Of a stretch of 64,000 bases of DNA, positions 27,737 to 36,960 are shown piece by piece (position 1 is the stretch's first letter; each line of letters starts with the position of its first letter). The position numbers were made by a program, and so were the translations under genes. The stretch spans positions 2,418,001-2,482,000 of the forward strand of contig NZ_JAOVZR010000001.1 in the NCBI RefSeq assembly GCF_026619415.1, in the 5' to 3' direction. The notes under the pieces were generated by a model that was not told the origin of the DNA, did not search any database, and saw only the letters and a list, made by a program, of their open reading frames with translations. Origin of the DNA: Hoeflea algicola (lineage in GTDB: Bacteria; Pseudomonadota; Alphaproteobacteria; Rhizobiales; Rhizobiaceae).

Positions 27737-29104
27737 TCACGACCCACCAGCACCTTCGTCCGTGGAAATACTAAGACGACGCATCTTTTCGTACAATCCC
27801 TTGCGCGAAATTCCCAAGCTCTCGTAGGTGGGCTTCAGGGCACCGCCATTGCGGGCAATCTCGGCCTTGATGACGGCCCGCTCGAAAGCCTCTACCCGCT
27901 CCGGCAGATTGCCCGACACTGATTCCATTGCCGCTTCCGCCAGCGTTCCGAAGCCGGTCCACATGCCCAGCACAAACCGGTCGGCGACATTGCGCAGTTC
28001 GCGCACATTGCCCGGCCAGTCATGGGCCATCAGCCCGGCCTCGATCTGCGGCGTGATATCGGGAATTTCGCGGCGATAGCGCGCCCGCGCCTCGCGCGCC
28101 ATGTGGAAGAACAACAGCGGTATGTCATCCTTGCGCACCCGCAATGACGGGATGTCGAGCGTAATGACATTGAGCCTGTAATAGAGATCCGTGCGGAAAG
28201 CCGGATTGTTACTCAGATCGGTCTTGGTTGCCGCCACGAAGCGCACATCGAGCGGCACCTGCCGGTTCGAACCGAGCCGTTCGATATAGCGCCCCTCGAT
28301 GGCGCGCAGCAACTTGGCCTGCAGATCGAGCGGCATGGATTCTATTTCGTCGAGAAAGATCGTGCCGCCATTGGCATGTTCCATCTTGCCGATGCGTAGC
28401 TTCTGCGCGCCCGTGAAGGCTCCGGCCTCATGGCCGAACAACTCCGATTCAAAGATTTCCGCCGGCAGCGCCGCACAATTGATGGCAACGAAATTGGCTT
28501 TCCGCCGTGGCCCGAAATCATGCAGCGCGCGGGCCACCACCTCCTTGCCAGCGCCGGTCTCACCGGTTACCAGCACATCCGCGTCGGTATCGGCGACGGC
28601 CGCTATTTGCGCGCGCAGCCGCTGGATCGCCGGATTGCGCCCGACCAGTCGCGACGAAAGGTCATCGCCGCCATCGAGCGCGTTGCGCAGGATCCGGTTT
28701 TCGAGAACCAGCCTGCGCTTTTCAAGACCGCGTTCAATCACCGACAGAAGTCGGCTTGCCGCAAACGGCTTCTCGATGAAGTCATAGGCGCCGGCGCGCA
28801 TCGCCTCGACCGCCATCTGCACATCGCCATGACCAGTAATCAGCACCACCGGCATGGTCGGATCGATCGACAGCACCTGCCGCATCAGCGCCAGCCCGTC
28901 CATGCCCGGCATCCGGATATCCGAGACAATCACCCCATGCAGGCTCCGCAGCGGCAAGTCAGCAATCGCTTCGGCCCGGTCGTGGCAAACCACATTCAGG
29001 CCTTCCAGTTCGAGCGATTGTTTCAGCGCATGACGCAGGTCGGCATCATCATCCACCAGATGGATAATACGATCCTCGTCTCTCAGCTCTGTTCTGGTTT
29101 GCAA
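27737..29104 (-). CDS. dctD: sigma-54-dependent response regulator (DctD)
   Basis: This 455-residue NtrC-family activator has three domains. The receiver has the phospho-acceptor Asp in IVSDIRMPGMDG. The AAA+ domain has Walker A GETGAGKE, the sigma-54 contact GAFTGA, and NGGTIFLDEIESMPLD. A C-terminal Fis-type helix-turn-helix carries LGISRKGLYEKMRRL. TTG 29104 is chosen because GAGGAG stands 7 bases upstream and the receiver begins 15 residues later. A GTG at 29185 would add 27 residues. It follows dctB on the same strand and sits just upstream of the sigma-54 promoter of dctPQM, its evident target. Confidence 0.92.
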   Translation of the reverse strand: MQTRTELRDEDRIIHLVDDDADLRHALKQSLELEGLNVVCHDRAEAIADLPLRSLHGVIVSDIRMPGMDGLALMRQVLSIDPTMPVVLITGHGDVQMAVEAMRAGAYDFIEKPFAASRLLSVIERGLEKRRLVLENRILRNALDGGDDLSSRLVGRNPAIQRLRAQIAAVADTDADVLVTGETGAGKEVVARALHDFGPRRKANFVAINCAALPAEIFESELFGHEAGAFTGAQKLRIGKMEHANGGTIFLDEIESMPLDLQAKLLRAIEGRYIERLGSNRQVPLDVRFVAATKTDLSNNPAFRTDLYYRLNVITLDIPSLRVRKDDIPLLFFHMAREARARYRREIPDITPQIEAGLMAHDWPGNVRELRNVADRFVLGMWTGFGTLAEAAMESVSGNLPERVEAFERAVIKAEIARNGGALKPTYESLGISRKGLYEKMRRLSISTDEGAGGS

Positions 29105-29185
29105 AAACCGGCTCCTCCCCTTCGACCTGGCTGGTCGCACTGCAACGCTGCCATCTTGTTGTGCGACTACCTCCGCCGCTCCCAC

Positions 29186-30979
29186 CTACGCAACCACGTC
29201 CCGATCCGTGGTCCCGGGAGAAAATTCAACCGGTTGCTCCACTCCGGTCGCCCCCCGCAGGCTGATAGTGAAACAGGCCCCGCCCTCCGGCCGGTTGCTG
29301 ACTGCAATCGTTCCGTCGAAATCACGAATGATGTTGTCGACAATGGAAAGGCCGACGCCAATTCCCTCGCCCACTCCCTTGGTCGTGAAGAACGGGTCAA
29401 ACACCTTGCCCAACGCCTCCGGCGCAATTCCCGGTCCGTTGTCCGATACCATGACAACAACACGGTCATCGACCTGCCGCGCGGCAATTTTCACCACCCC
29501 GTCACGGGTTTTTGCCAGTGCATCGATGGCGTTGTTGACCAGATTGACAAACACTTGTCCAAGCCTGATGCGACCGCCCTGGACCAGCAGGCCGCCAACC
29601 GTGTCGCCAACCTCGATCGCCACACCCGCCGCACGTGCCCGTGGCCGCGCCAGCAACAGCGCTTCCTCCAGTATGGTGCCAAACGGCACCGGCCCGATGG
29701 TAGCCCCTGGCTTGCGCGAAAACGACAGCAGCGTCCGCGACAGTTCTGCCATCCGGTCAACCAGCGAATTGATCCGCGACAGGTTGCCAGCCACCTCCGA
29801 TGCAGCACCGCGTTCAAGAAACCGCGTCGCATTGTCGGCATAAGTCCGGATTGCCGCCAGCGGCTGGTTGAATTCATGGCTAAGCGCAGCCGACATCTGC
29901 CCCAACGCCGCAAGCTTGGCGGTCTGAACCAGTTCCGCCTGGGTCTTGCGCAAGCGATCCTCGGCCTCCCGGCGCACATCCACTTCACGGCTTAACGATC
30001 GGTTGGTCACCGACAAGGCTCGTGTTCTGTCCCGCACCACCCGTTCAAGCCGAAGTGCGGTTGCCCGATCCGATCGGGCACGGAGGATCGCCGCCTCGCC
30101 GCGCCGCAGCGCCACCAGCATGATCATGCCCAGCAACGAACAGGCCAGCGTGGCGATCGAAGCCGCACTGAGCCGGGCCGTCGCCACCGGCGTCGGATTG
30201 GCCAGCACATGCAAATCCCAATCCAGCACTGGCAATCGCCGCGTCAGATCCAGCCGTTCCTCAAAAGCGCCATTGATCAGATAGGAGCCGGGTTGTCCGG
30301 CCTTGCGCAGGCTCGACATCGGCTTGAGCCGCCAGGCCGGGTCGTTGGCCAGAAACACCGTTCCGTTCCTGTCGGTGACGAAAATCCGCTGCGCCGATAG
30401 CGCCCAGGCTGCCTCAACCCGATAGAAATCGACATACACAACGACAACACCGATCAGCTTTCCGTCCCGCCGCACACCGGAGGAAAAGGCATAGGTCCGC
30501 TGATTACCGCCCAGCGACAGCGCGGCGCGGCCAAGCCGTCCCTGCCGGGCGACCTCTATCAACTGCGGCAGTCCTTCGCCGGCTCTGACGAATGAGCCGC
30601 GCGCATGGGCCAGCACCTCGCCATCGGGAAACAGAAAGGCCACATCCAGCGCCGCCGACATCCCGGCGATCTCCTCGACCGTGCGACGCGCGTCCAGCGC
30701 CTGGGCATTACCCTGCGCATCGCGGATAAACAGCGCGCGGATCGATGATTGACGGGACAACAGCGGTGGCAACAAACGGTACTTGTCGAGCACCCCCGAC
30801 AGCGTTTCGGTCTGCACTGCCAGTGTTTCGCCGGCTTTCTGCATAACCTCGGCAAGCGCCCGCTGCCCGGCCGAACGGACCGCCCCGAACACAACGACCG
30901 CAGAGATCACCGCCCAGGCGATGAACAGCCCGGTGCGGGTCAGGCGGAAACGTTTTTCAATGGCGGGGCGTGATCGCAT
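29186..30979 (-). CDS. dctB: sensor histidine kinase (DctB)
   Basis: This 597-residue membrane kinase should sense the transported acid and phosphorylate DctD. One membrane helix lies at residues about 15-33, a periplasmic double-PAS-type sensor follows to about 280, then a second helix (ASIATLACSLLGMIMLVAL) and a coiled linker. The H-box is ALSHEFNQPLAAIRTYADN, followed by NLVNNAIDAL, SDNGPGI, FDPFFTTK and GVGLSIV. The H-box variant with FNQPL is the DctB type. Its stop is 81 bases before the preferred dctD start. Confidence 0.92.
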   Translation of the reverse strand: MRSRPAIEKRFRLTRTGLFIAWAVISAVVVFGAVRSAGQRALAEVMQKAGETLAVQTETLSGVLDKYRLLPPLLSRQSSIRALFIRDAQGNAQALDARRTVEEIAGMSAALDVAFLFPDGEVLAHARGSFVRAGEGLPQLIEVARQGRLGRAALSLGGNQRTYAFSSGVRRDGKLIGVVVVYVDFYRVEAAWALSAQRIFVTDRNGTVFLANDPAWRLKPMSSLRKAGQPGSYLINGAFEERLDLTRRLPVLDWDLHVLANPTPVATARLSAASIATLACSLLGMIMLVALRRGEAAILRARSDRATALRLERVVRDRTRALSVTNRSLSREVDVRREAEDRLRKTQAELVQTAKLAALGQMSAALSHEFNQPLAAIRTYADNATRFLERGAASEVAGNLSRINSLVDRMAELSRTLLSFSRKPGATIGPVPFGTILEEALLLARPRARAAGVAIEVGDTVGGLLVQGGRIRLGQVFVNLVNNAIDALAKTRDGVVKIAARQVDDRVVVMVSDNGPGIAPEALGKVFDPFFTTKGVGEGIGVGLSIVDNIIRDFDGTIAVSNRPEGGACFTISLRGATGVEQPVEFSPGTTDRDVVA

Positions 30980-31053
30980 CGCCGGACATTAGAACATCCG
31001 GCATGGTCAAGGAAGATCGTTCGCAGCGGCGGGCCTGCGGCATCGGAGCCCAA

Positions 31054-31095
31054 TGTATATCGCGCCCAAATGTGTTCATTCGCGCACGATATACA
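31054..31095. repeat. long-armed inverted repeat upstream of dctB
   Basis: Perfect arms TGTATATCG and CGATATACA flank a 24-base centre whose ends (CGC and GCGC) can extend the stem with a 2-base bulge. It lies between the TerB-like gene stop and the dctB start, both on the minus strand. It could terminate the upstream transcript or act as an operator for dctB. Confidence 0.45.
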
Positions 31096-31146
31096 CCAGC
31101 TCAAGGCGTTACAGCGATCTTCGCCATCACATGAACGCGCGGCGCG

Positions 31147-31845
31147 TCAGGCCTTGGCCGCAGTCACCGTGGCATCAATGTGGTCAACCAGCGGATCGGC
31201 CAGTCCCAGGCGACCGGCCAATAGATCCAGAAATCCGCGTTCGGCCCGGGTATCAGGATCAATCGCAAGGCGCGCCGCGGTAAACATCTCCACCTTCTGC
31301 GCCTCGGTGGAGGCCGAGCTGACAAGGGCGTCCATGTCCACCGGTTCGCTCAGTTGCTTGTCCAGAAACGCCACGGCGTCATCGCCAAGCCCCGAGAGCG
31401 CCAGCTTGTCATGAATGCGCGCGCGCTCGGCGTCATCGACATGTCCGTCAGCCCGCGCGGCGGCGATCATCACCTGCACCAGCGCCAGCGCGAAATCACC
31501 ATTGATCGATGCCGGTTCGGCGGTAAATCCGGAGTCCTCAGGCGGTGCCAGCAATTCCGGCTCGCCGGGTTGCGCGGGGGTAGCGGGGCTCTGACCTGCC
31601 TGATAGTTTTTCCAGGCCTGATAGCCGAGACCCGCAATGGCCGCCATGCCACCCAGCTTCAGCGCTGATCCACCCAGAGCTCGGCCGGTTCCGGTGCCCA
31701 GCAAAACCGCAACAATGGCGCCGGTGGCAAGCGGGTTGTTTTTGGCGAGTTCGGTCACCTGACCGGCCTTGTCGCGCACGGTACCTTGGGTGCCGGGCAC
31801 ATTCGAGCCGAGAAATTGCTCAAGCAGGGCTTTGGGATCGAACAT
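31147..31845 (-). CDS. TerB/YebE-like (DUF533) protein
   Basis: This 232-residue protein starts MFDPKALLEQFLG. It has a Gly/Ala-rich membrane-type segment (ATGAIVAVLLGTGTGRALGG to about residue 75), then a Pro-rich linker, and a C-terminal TerB-like all-helical domain (ALVQVMIAAARADGHVDDAERARI), the usual DUF533 order. AAGGA lies 9 bases before the ATG. An upstream in-frame start would add 44 residues without family support. Function is unknown; tellurite resistance is only a family name. It appears monocistronic. Confidence 0.85.
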   Translation of the reverse strand: MFDPKALLEQFLGSNVPGTQGTVRDKAGQVTELAKNNPLATGAIVAVLLGTGTGRALGGSALKLGGMAAIAGLGYQAWKNYQAGQSPATPAQPGEPELLAPPEDSGFTAEPASINGDFALALVQVMIAAARADGHVDDAERARIHDKLALSGLGDDAVAFLDKQLSEPVDMDALVSSASTEAQKVEMFTAARLAIDPDTRAERGFLDLLAGRLGLADPLVDHIDATVTAAKA

Positions 31846-32007
31846 GGTCACGGGTCCTTTGCTTAGGAAGTGGCGCGGGCCGATCCCGCACTTCACCAGA
31901 TAGGAACGCCGAACGCCGCTTTCAAACACCGGGCGGCAAACCGTGCCGAAGCGCAGCACTCGTTCAGCCGCGCACACCGGTCAATCAGGCCTGAATGCTC
32001 CGGAGCT

Positions 32008-32646
32008 TCAGCCAGCCAGTAGACAGGCTTCAGCAGCCAGCCGGGTGATCCCATCCCAATCGCCGGCTTCGACCAGCGCCTTGGGTGCCACCCACGATCC
32101 GCCGACGCAGATCACATTGGGTAGAGAAAGGTAATCGCGCGCATTGGCCGGCGTGATCCCGCCGGTGGGACAGAACTGCATGCCCGCGAGCGGCGATGAC
32201 AATGACTTGAGATAGGCGGCACCGCCGGCCTGCTCGGCCGGGAAGAACTTGAGCACCTGATAGCCCTCTTCCCTGAGCGACATCACCTCGCTTGCAGTTG
32301 CCGCACCCGGCAACATCGGCACCGGCGATTTGCGCGCCACATCGAGAAGCTCGATGGTGGTGCCGGGCGAGACGATGAATTGCGAGCCCGCTTCTACCGC
32401 CTGATGAAATTGCTTTGAGTTAAGCACGGTTCCGGCACCGGGCACCGCACCTTCGACTTCATCGGCAACCGCACGGATCGCAGCGAGCGCCACCGGCGTC
32501 CGCATGGTAATTTCGATGGCCTTGAGCCCGCCGGCTACCAGCGCCCGCGCCAGCGGCACCGCCGTAGCGATGTCGTCGATGACCAGCACCGGCACCACTG
32601 GCTGCATTTTCAGGATTGAAATAAGAGCTTGGGTCTTGTCACCCAT
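32008..32646 (-). CDS. eda: KDPG aldolase (2-dehydro-3-deoxy-6-phosphogluconate aldolase)
   Basis: This 212-residue class I aldolase cleaves KDPG to pyruvate and glyceraldehyde-3-phosphate in the Entner-Doudoroff pathway. The catalytic Glu lies in KAIEITMRTP and the Schiff-base Lys in YQVLKFFPAEQAGG. FCPTGGITPANARDYL binds the phosphate. Length is standard. AAAGGA precedes the ATG. No edd or zwf is adjacent, so it is encoded apart from the rest of the pathway. A KDPGal or related 2-keto-3-deoxy substrate cannot be excluded. Confidence 0.92.
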   Translation of the reverse strand: MGDKTQALISILKMQPVVPVLVIDDIATAVPLARALVAGGLKAIEITMRTPVALAAIRAVADEVEGAVPGAGTVLNSKQFHQAVEAGSQFIVSPGTTIELLDVARKSPVPMLPGAATASEVMSLREEGYQVLKFFPAEQAGGAAYLKSLSSPLAGMQFCPTGGITPANARDYLSLPNVICVGGSWVAPKALVEAGDWDGITRLAAEACLLAG

Positions 32647-32792
32647 GGCGCAGGTCCTTTCACGTCAATAATCTGAGCGCATGGCAATAACCTTTCACCC
32701 GTTGCTTGTCCATGTTTCAGCGGCGCCAGATGAAACGCCGGCGACGCACACACCGATTGCCTGAACAGGGCGGACGCGCTATTCCGGCAATC

Positions 32793-33734
32793 ATGAACAC
32801 GCTTGCAACACCCCCTTCATCCAACCAGCCCGTGGTCGTCGCGGCGCTGTATCATTTTGCCCGGCTGGCCGATAATGGAGCGCTGCAAAAGCCGCTCGCC
32901 GAGCTGTGCTGCAGCCTGGGCGTCCGCGGCACCCTGCTGCTGGCGCGCGAGGGCGTTAACGGCACCATCGCCGGCTCCCGCCAGGCGATCGACACCGTGC
33001 TTGCGTATCTGCGCACCATCCCGGGGCTCGAGCAACTTGAGCACAAGGAAAGCGGCGCGCACAAGATGCCGTTCAGACGCATGAAGGTGCGGTTGAAAAA
33101 GGAGATCGTCACCATGGGCGTTCCCGATATCGATCCGCTTGAAGGTGTTGGCGCCTATGTCGATCCGAAGGACTGGAACGCCTTGATTTCCGATCCCGAT
33201 ACAATCGTGATCGACACCCGCAACGACTATGAAGTGGGAATCGGCACATTCAAAGGCGCGATCAACCCGGAGACCGGGACATTTCGCGAGTTTCCCGACT
33301 GGGTCGAAACAACCGCCTCAATTCCCCGTGACAAGCCTGTGGCGATGTTCTGCACTGGCGGCATCCGCTGCGAGAAGGCAACCGCCTTCATGCGCGCCAA
33401 GGGCTATGACAAGGTCTACCATCTCAAGGGCGGCATCCTCAAATATCTCGAAGAAGTCGACGAAGACGAAAGCCTCTGGGAGGGCTCCTGCTTCGTCTTT
33501 GACGAGCGCGTCGCCGTCACCCATGGCCTGCGCGAAAGCGACGAGATCCTCTGCCGCGCCTGCCGCAATCCGGTAACCCCGGAAGAGCAGGCCTCCGAGC
33601 TGTACGAAGAAGGCGTCTCCTGCCCGCATTGTTACAACAGCCGCAGCGAGGAAGACCGCAGACGTTTCCGCATGCGCCATCAGCAGATGCTGGCCGCCCG
33701 CAAGGCGGCCCAACCTGACTCCGAAAACGCATGA
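32793..33734 (+). CDS. trhO: tRNA uridine(34) hydroxylase TrhO (rhodanese family)
   Basis: This 313-residue UPF0176/YceA-family protein installs 5-hydroxyuridine at tRNA position 34 with molecular oxygen. An N-terminal acylphosphatase-like domain ([12 protein letters not shown] to about residue 100) precedes the rhodanese domain with [20 protein letters not shown] and the active-site Cys in [14 protein letters not shown]-terminal tail has paired Cys (CRACRNPVT and CPHCYNS). ATG 32793 is taken; upstream starts add basic non-conserved sequence. Its stop overlaps the next gene's start by 4 bases, an unusual pairing of a tRNA enzyme with a catabolic gene. Confidence 0.92.
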   Translation: MNTLATPPSSNQPVVVAALYHFARLADNGALQKPLAELCCSLGVRGTLLLAREGVNGTIAGSRQAIDTVLAYLRTIPGLEQLEHKESGAHKMPFRRMKVRLKKEIVTMGVPDIDPLEGVGAYVDPKDWNALISDPDTIVIDTRNDYEVGIGTFKGAINPETGTFREFPDWVETTASIPRDKPVAMFCTGGIRCEKATAFMRAKGYDKVYHLKGGILKYLEEVDEDESLWEGSCFVFDERVAVTHGLRESDEILCRACRNPVTPEEQASELYEEGVSCPHCYNSRSEEDRRRFRMRHQQMLAARKAAQPDSENA

Positions 33735-34981
33735 ACGCGGCCACAAGCGATATTATCATCGTCGGCGCAGGCATCGTCGGCATCGCCACCGCTGCCCTGC
33801 TGACTGAAGCCGGCCATACGGTAACCGTCATCGACCGTTCGGGGATCGCCGAGCAAACCAGCAAGGGCAACGCAGCCGCCTTTGCTTTCTCCGACATCAT
33901 GCCGCTGGCCTCGCCGAAGATCATGATGAAAGCGCCGAAATGGCTGCTCGATCCGCTCGGTCCGCTGTCGATCCGCCCCTCCTACCTGCCCCGGCTGGCT
34001 CCCTGGTTGTGGCAGTTCTGGAAGGCCAGCCAGCCCTCGCGGCTGGAGGCCTCGATTGCAGCCCAGACCGCATTGATGCGCCTGGCTGAAACCGAAATGA
34101 TGGCGCTGGTCGAGCGCGCCGGCATCGCCCACATGGTTCGCCACGACGGATCGCTTGAGCTGCATGAGAGCGAAACTGAATTCAAGGCCACGCTTTCAGG
34201 CTGGCGGCGACGCGAGCAGGCCGGCATCGCCTTCGAGCACGTTCGCGGCGCACGGCTGGCCGAGCTGCAGCCGGGGCTGTCGCCACGGTTCGTTGCCGGC
34301 ACCTTCGTTCCGGGCTGGAAGACGGTGTCCGAGCCGCAACATTTCGCCCAGGCCCTCTGGGCCCATGCCGAACGGCTCGGTGCGGTATTCATCAAGGCCG
34401 AAGCAAGCGGACTGGAACGCGATAGTTCAGGCCCGTCGCTCAGGATGGCCGACGGAACCAACCGCCGTGCCAAGACCATCATCATCTGCGCCGGCGCGTG
34501 GTCAACGCGGCTGATCAATCCGGTCACCCGCTTGCGAATTCCGCTCGACACCGAGCGCGGCTACAATACCACGCTGCCGCCCGGGACCTTCGATCTCAAG
34601 CGTCAACTTATCTTTGGCAATCATGGCTTCGTTATTACTCCGCTGGAAACCGGCTTGCGGGTCGGCGGTGCGGTCGAACTCGGCGGTCTCGATCTGCCCC
34701 CCAATTATGAGCGGGCAAAGACGATGCTGGGCAAGGCAAAGTCGTTTCTGCCCGGCCTGGAAACATCTGGCGGCACTGAATGGATGGGGTTTCGGCCCTC
34801 GCTCCCCGACAGTCTGCCGGTGATCGGCGCGCTGCCGGAGGATCGCTCCGTGCTGCTCGGATTTGGTAATGGCCATCTCGGTCTCACCCAGTCCGCCGCC
34901 ATGGGCCGGTTGCTGGCCGATCTGGTTGCCGGCAAACAGCCAAGTATTGACATTGCCGCCTGTCGGCCCGACCGTTTCTAA
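33731..34981 (+). CDS. FAD-dependent D-amino-acid/cis-4-hydroxy-D-proline dehydrogenase (DAO family)
   Basis: This 416-residue DadA-like flavoprotein has the N-terminal FAD fold [20 protein letters not shown] and the C-terminal [12 protein letters not shown] and [19 protein letters not shown]. With the epimerase gene 24 bases downstream, it most likely oxidises cis-4-hydroxy-D-proline produced by that enzyme, the second step of trans-4-hydroxy-L-proline breakdown. The later steps (deaminase, semialdehyde dehydrogenase) are not in the window. A general D-amino-acid dehydrogenase role remains possible. Confidence 0.85.
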   Translation: MNAATSDIIIVGAGIVGIATAALLTEAGHTVTVIDRSGIAEQTSKGNAAAFAFSDIMPLASPKIMMKAPKWLLDPLGPLSIRPSYLPRLAPWLWQFWKASQPSRLEASIAAQTALMRLAETEMMALVERAGIAHMVRHDGSLELHESETEFKATLSGWRRREQAGIAFEHVRGARLAELQPGLSPRFVAGTFVPGWKTVSEPQHFAQALWAHAERLGAVFIKAEASGLERDSSGPSLRMADGTNRRAKTIIICAGAWSTRLINPVTRLRIPLDTERGYNTTLPPGTFDLKRQLIFGNHGFVITPLETGLRVGGAVELGGLDLPPNYERAKTMLGKAKSFLPGLETSGGTEWMGFRPSLPDSLPVIGALPEDRSVLLGFGNGHLGLTQSAAMGRLLADLVAGKQPSIDIAACRPDRF

Positions 34982-35005
34982 CTGCCCTGCTTCGGAGTCC
35001 CTGCC

Positions 35006-36010
35006 ATGGCGCGAAATCGTTTTTTCTGCATTGACGGTCATACCTGCGGTAATCCTGTGCGCGTCGTCACCGGTGGCGGACCTCAGCTTAATGGCGCTAA
35101 TATGCTCGAAAAGCGGGCGCATTTCCTGGCAGAGTATGACTGGATCCGCACCGGGCTGATGTTCGAGCCGCGTGGCCACGACATGATGTCTGGCACAATT
35201 CTCTACCCGCCGACGCGCGATGATTGCGACATCGCATTCCTGTTCATCGAGACCTCGGGCTGCCTGCCGATGTGCGGTCACGGCACCATCGGCACGGTGA
35301 CCATGGCAATCGAGAACGGCCTGGTGTCCCCGCGTGAACCCGGGGTGTTGGCGATCGACACTCCGGCCGGGCGCATCGTCGCCCGCTACACCCAGAAAGG
35401 CCGCAAGGTCACCGAGGTGCGGCTCACCAATGTACCGGCCTTCCTGCACTCAACCGGCATCAAGACCCATTGCGACGGCCTTGGCGAGATCACCGTTGAC
35501 GTGGCCTATGGCGGCAATTTCTACGCCATCGTCGATGCCCAGAAGAATTTCCCCGACATGGCAAATTTCACCGCCGCCGATCTGGTGCGGATGAGCCCTG
35601 CGCTGCGGGATCGGCTTAACGCGGAAAATTCGTTCATCCATCCGGAAAAACCCGAGATCAACGGCCTCAGCCACATCCTCTGGACCGGGGCGCCAACCAG
35701 ACCGGAAGCCCACGCCCGCAACGCCGTGTTTTATGGCGACAAGGCCATCGACCGCTCGCCTTGCGGCACCGGAACCTCGGCACGGATGGCGCAGTGGGCC
35801 GCCAACGGACGACTGAAACCGGGCGATGCATTCGTCCATGAAAGCATCATCGGATCGCTGTTTCACGGCTGCGTGGAAGCTGCCGCAGAAGTCGGTGGCA
35901 AGCCCGCGATCATTCCGTCGATTGCCGGCTGGGCGGTCGAGACAGGTCTCAACACCATCACCATCGACGACGAGGAAGATCCCTTCGCCCATGGTTTCGT
36001 GGTCCGCTGA
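35006..36010 (+). CDS. 4-hydroxyproline 2-epimerase (proline racemase family)
   Basis: This 334-residue cofactor-independent epimerase begins FFCIDGHTCGNPVRVV. Both catalytic Cys are present: MCGHGTIGT (near residue 92) and SPCGTGTSA (near 254). That argues for an epimerase and against the dehydratase branch, which replaces the first Cys. It converts trans-4-hydroxy-L-proline to the cis-D isomer, matching the flavodehydrogenase just upstream. GGAG is not clear ahead of the ATG. Proline racemase activity is less likely from the gene context. Confidence 0.9.
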   Translation: MARNRFFCIDGHTCGNPVRVVTGGGPQLNGANMLEKRAHFLAEYDWIRTGLMFEPRGHDMMSGTILYPPTRDDCDIAFLFIETSGCLPMCGHGTIGTVTMAIENGLVSPREPGVLAIDTPAGRIVARYTQKGRKVTEVRLTNVPAFLHSTGIKTHCDGLGEITVDVAYGGNFYAIVDAQKNFPDMANFTAADLVRMSPALRDRLNAENSFIHPEKPEINGLSHILWTGAPTRPEAHARNAVFYGDKAIDRSPCGTGTSARMAQWAANGRLKPGDAFVHESIIGSLFHGCVEAAAEVGGKPAIIPSIAGWAVETGLNTITIDDEEDPFAHGFVVR

Positions 36011-36042
36011 GCCCAACCAACGAAGAACCCGTCGAGGGCGGT

Positions 36043-36834
36043 TCAGTCGAGTTTGCCGACAAACGCCTTGATGACGTCGGCCAGTACCACCGGGGCTTCA
36101 ATGCATGGCAGGTGCGCGGCGCCGGGAATTTCCTGATACATCGCGCCGGGGATCAAGCGCGCCAATTCGCCCACCAGCGATGGCGGAGTGGAGCCATCCT
36201 CGGTTCCCACCACGCAGATGGTCGGCACGTCGAGCGCGGCACTTGAATCAGTAAAATCGCTGTCACGAATCGCCGCACAGGTGCCGGCGTAGCCGGCGAC
36301 CGGGGTCCGTTCGAGCATCAGCCGATAGCCGATGAAATCGGCATTATCGGCACGGCGGTATTCCTTGGTGAACCAGCGTTCGAGGATCGCATCGGAAATA
36401 CTGGCAATTCCCTGCTCGGTGATCGCCGAGATCCGTGCATCCCACATATCCGCCGTGCCGATCTTGTGGCCGGTGTCGCACAGGATCAGCGCTCGCACCA
36501 GGTCTGGCCGCTTGGCCGCCAGCCCCTGCGCGATCATGCCACCCACCGAGAGCCCGCAGACAATCACGTTGCGGGCGTTGAAATGATCGAGCAGTGCCTC
36601 AAGATCATCGATGTGGTGATCCATGGTGATCGGCGCGCCACCGGTTTCCGACAGACCATGACCGCGCTTGTCGTACATCAGGATGCCGAAATCGCCGACC
36701 ATCCGCACGATCACGTCGCGCCAGATGCGGTAATCGGTTCCCAGCGAATTGGCGAACACGATCATCGGCCGATCCGGCGCGGCACCGATCACCTGGTGGT
36801 GAATGACAACGCCGTTCAAGCGGGCAAACTGCAT
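36043..36834 (-). CDS. pcaD: 3-oxoadipate enol-lactonase-type alpha/beta hydrolase
   Basis: This 263-residue hydrolase has the nucleophile elbow CGLSVGGMIAQGLAA with the catalytic Ser, the oxyanion segment VFANSLGTDYRIW, and the late His in IPGAAHLPCIE, all typical of PcaD. It would open the enol-lactone in the beta-ketoadipate pathway. AAGGA is about 9 bases before ATG 36834. No other pca genes are adjacent, so a broader lactonase or esterase role is possible. A terminator separates it from xylA upstream. Confidence 0.82.
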   Translation of the reverse strand: MQFARLNGVVIHHQVIGAAPDRPMIVFANSLGTDYRIWRDVIVRMVGDFGILMYDKRGHGLSETGGAPITMDHHIDDLEALLDHFNARNVIVCGLSVGGMIAQGLAAKRPDLVRALILCDTGHKIGTADMWDARISAITEQGIASISDAILERWFTKEYRRADNADFIGYRLMLERTPVAGYAGTCAAIRDSDFTDSSAALDVPTICVVGTEDGSTPPSLVGELARLIPGAMYQEIPGAAHLPCIEAPVVLADVIKAFVGKLD

Positions 36835-36910
36835 GGCGGAATATCCTTCGGGGAAGATCTCGGGAATGGTTTCCCCTGATCTACGCCAGAGCCCGGCGGG
36901 ACGCAAATCA

Positions 36911-36949
36911 AAGCCCGCGGCCGCTCCCGGTCAGAGCTGCCGCGGGCTT
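36911..36949 (-). terminator. terminator of the xylBA transcript
   Basis: AAGCCCGCGGC and GCCGCGGGCTT form a perfect 11-base stem across a 17-base loop, 12 bases after the xylA stop. The following minus-strand TTTGATTT gives a modest T-tract. Confidence 0.75.
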
Positions 36950-36960
36950 ATTCAACAGGC

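Noticed and set aside
28430..29995. 521-codon plus-strand open frame opposite dctD and dctB
   Set aside because: It spans the antisense of two confidently identified genes and has no ribosome binding site or domain of its own.
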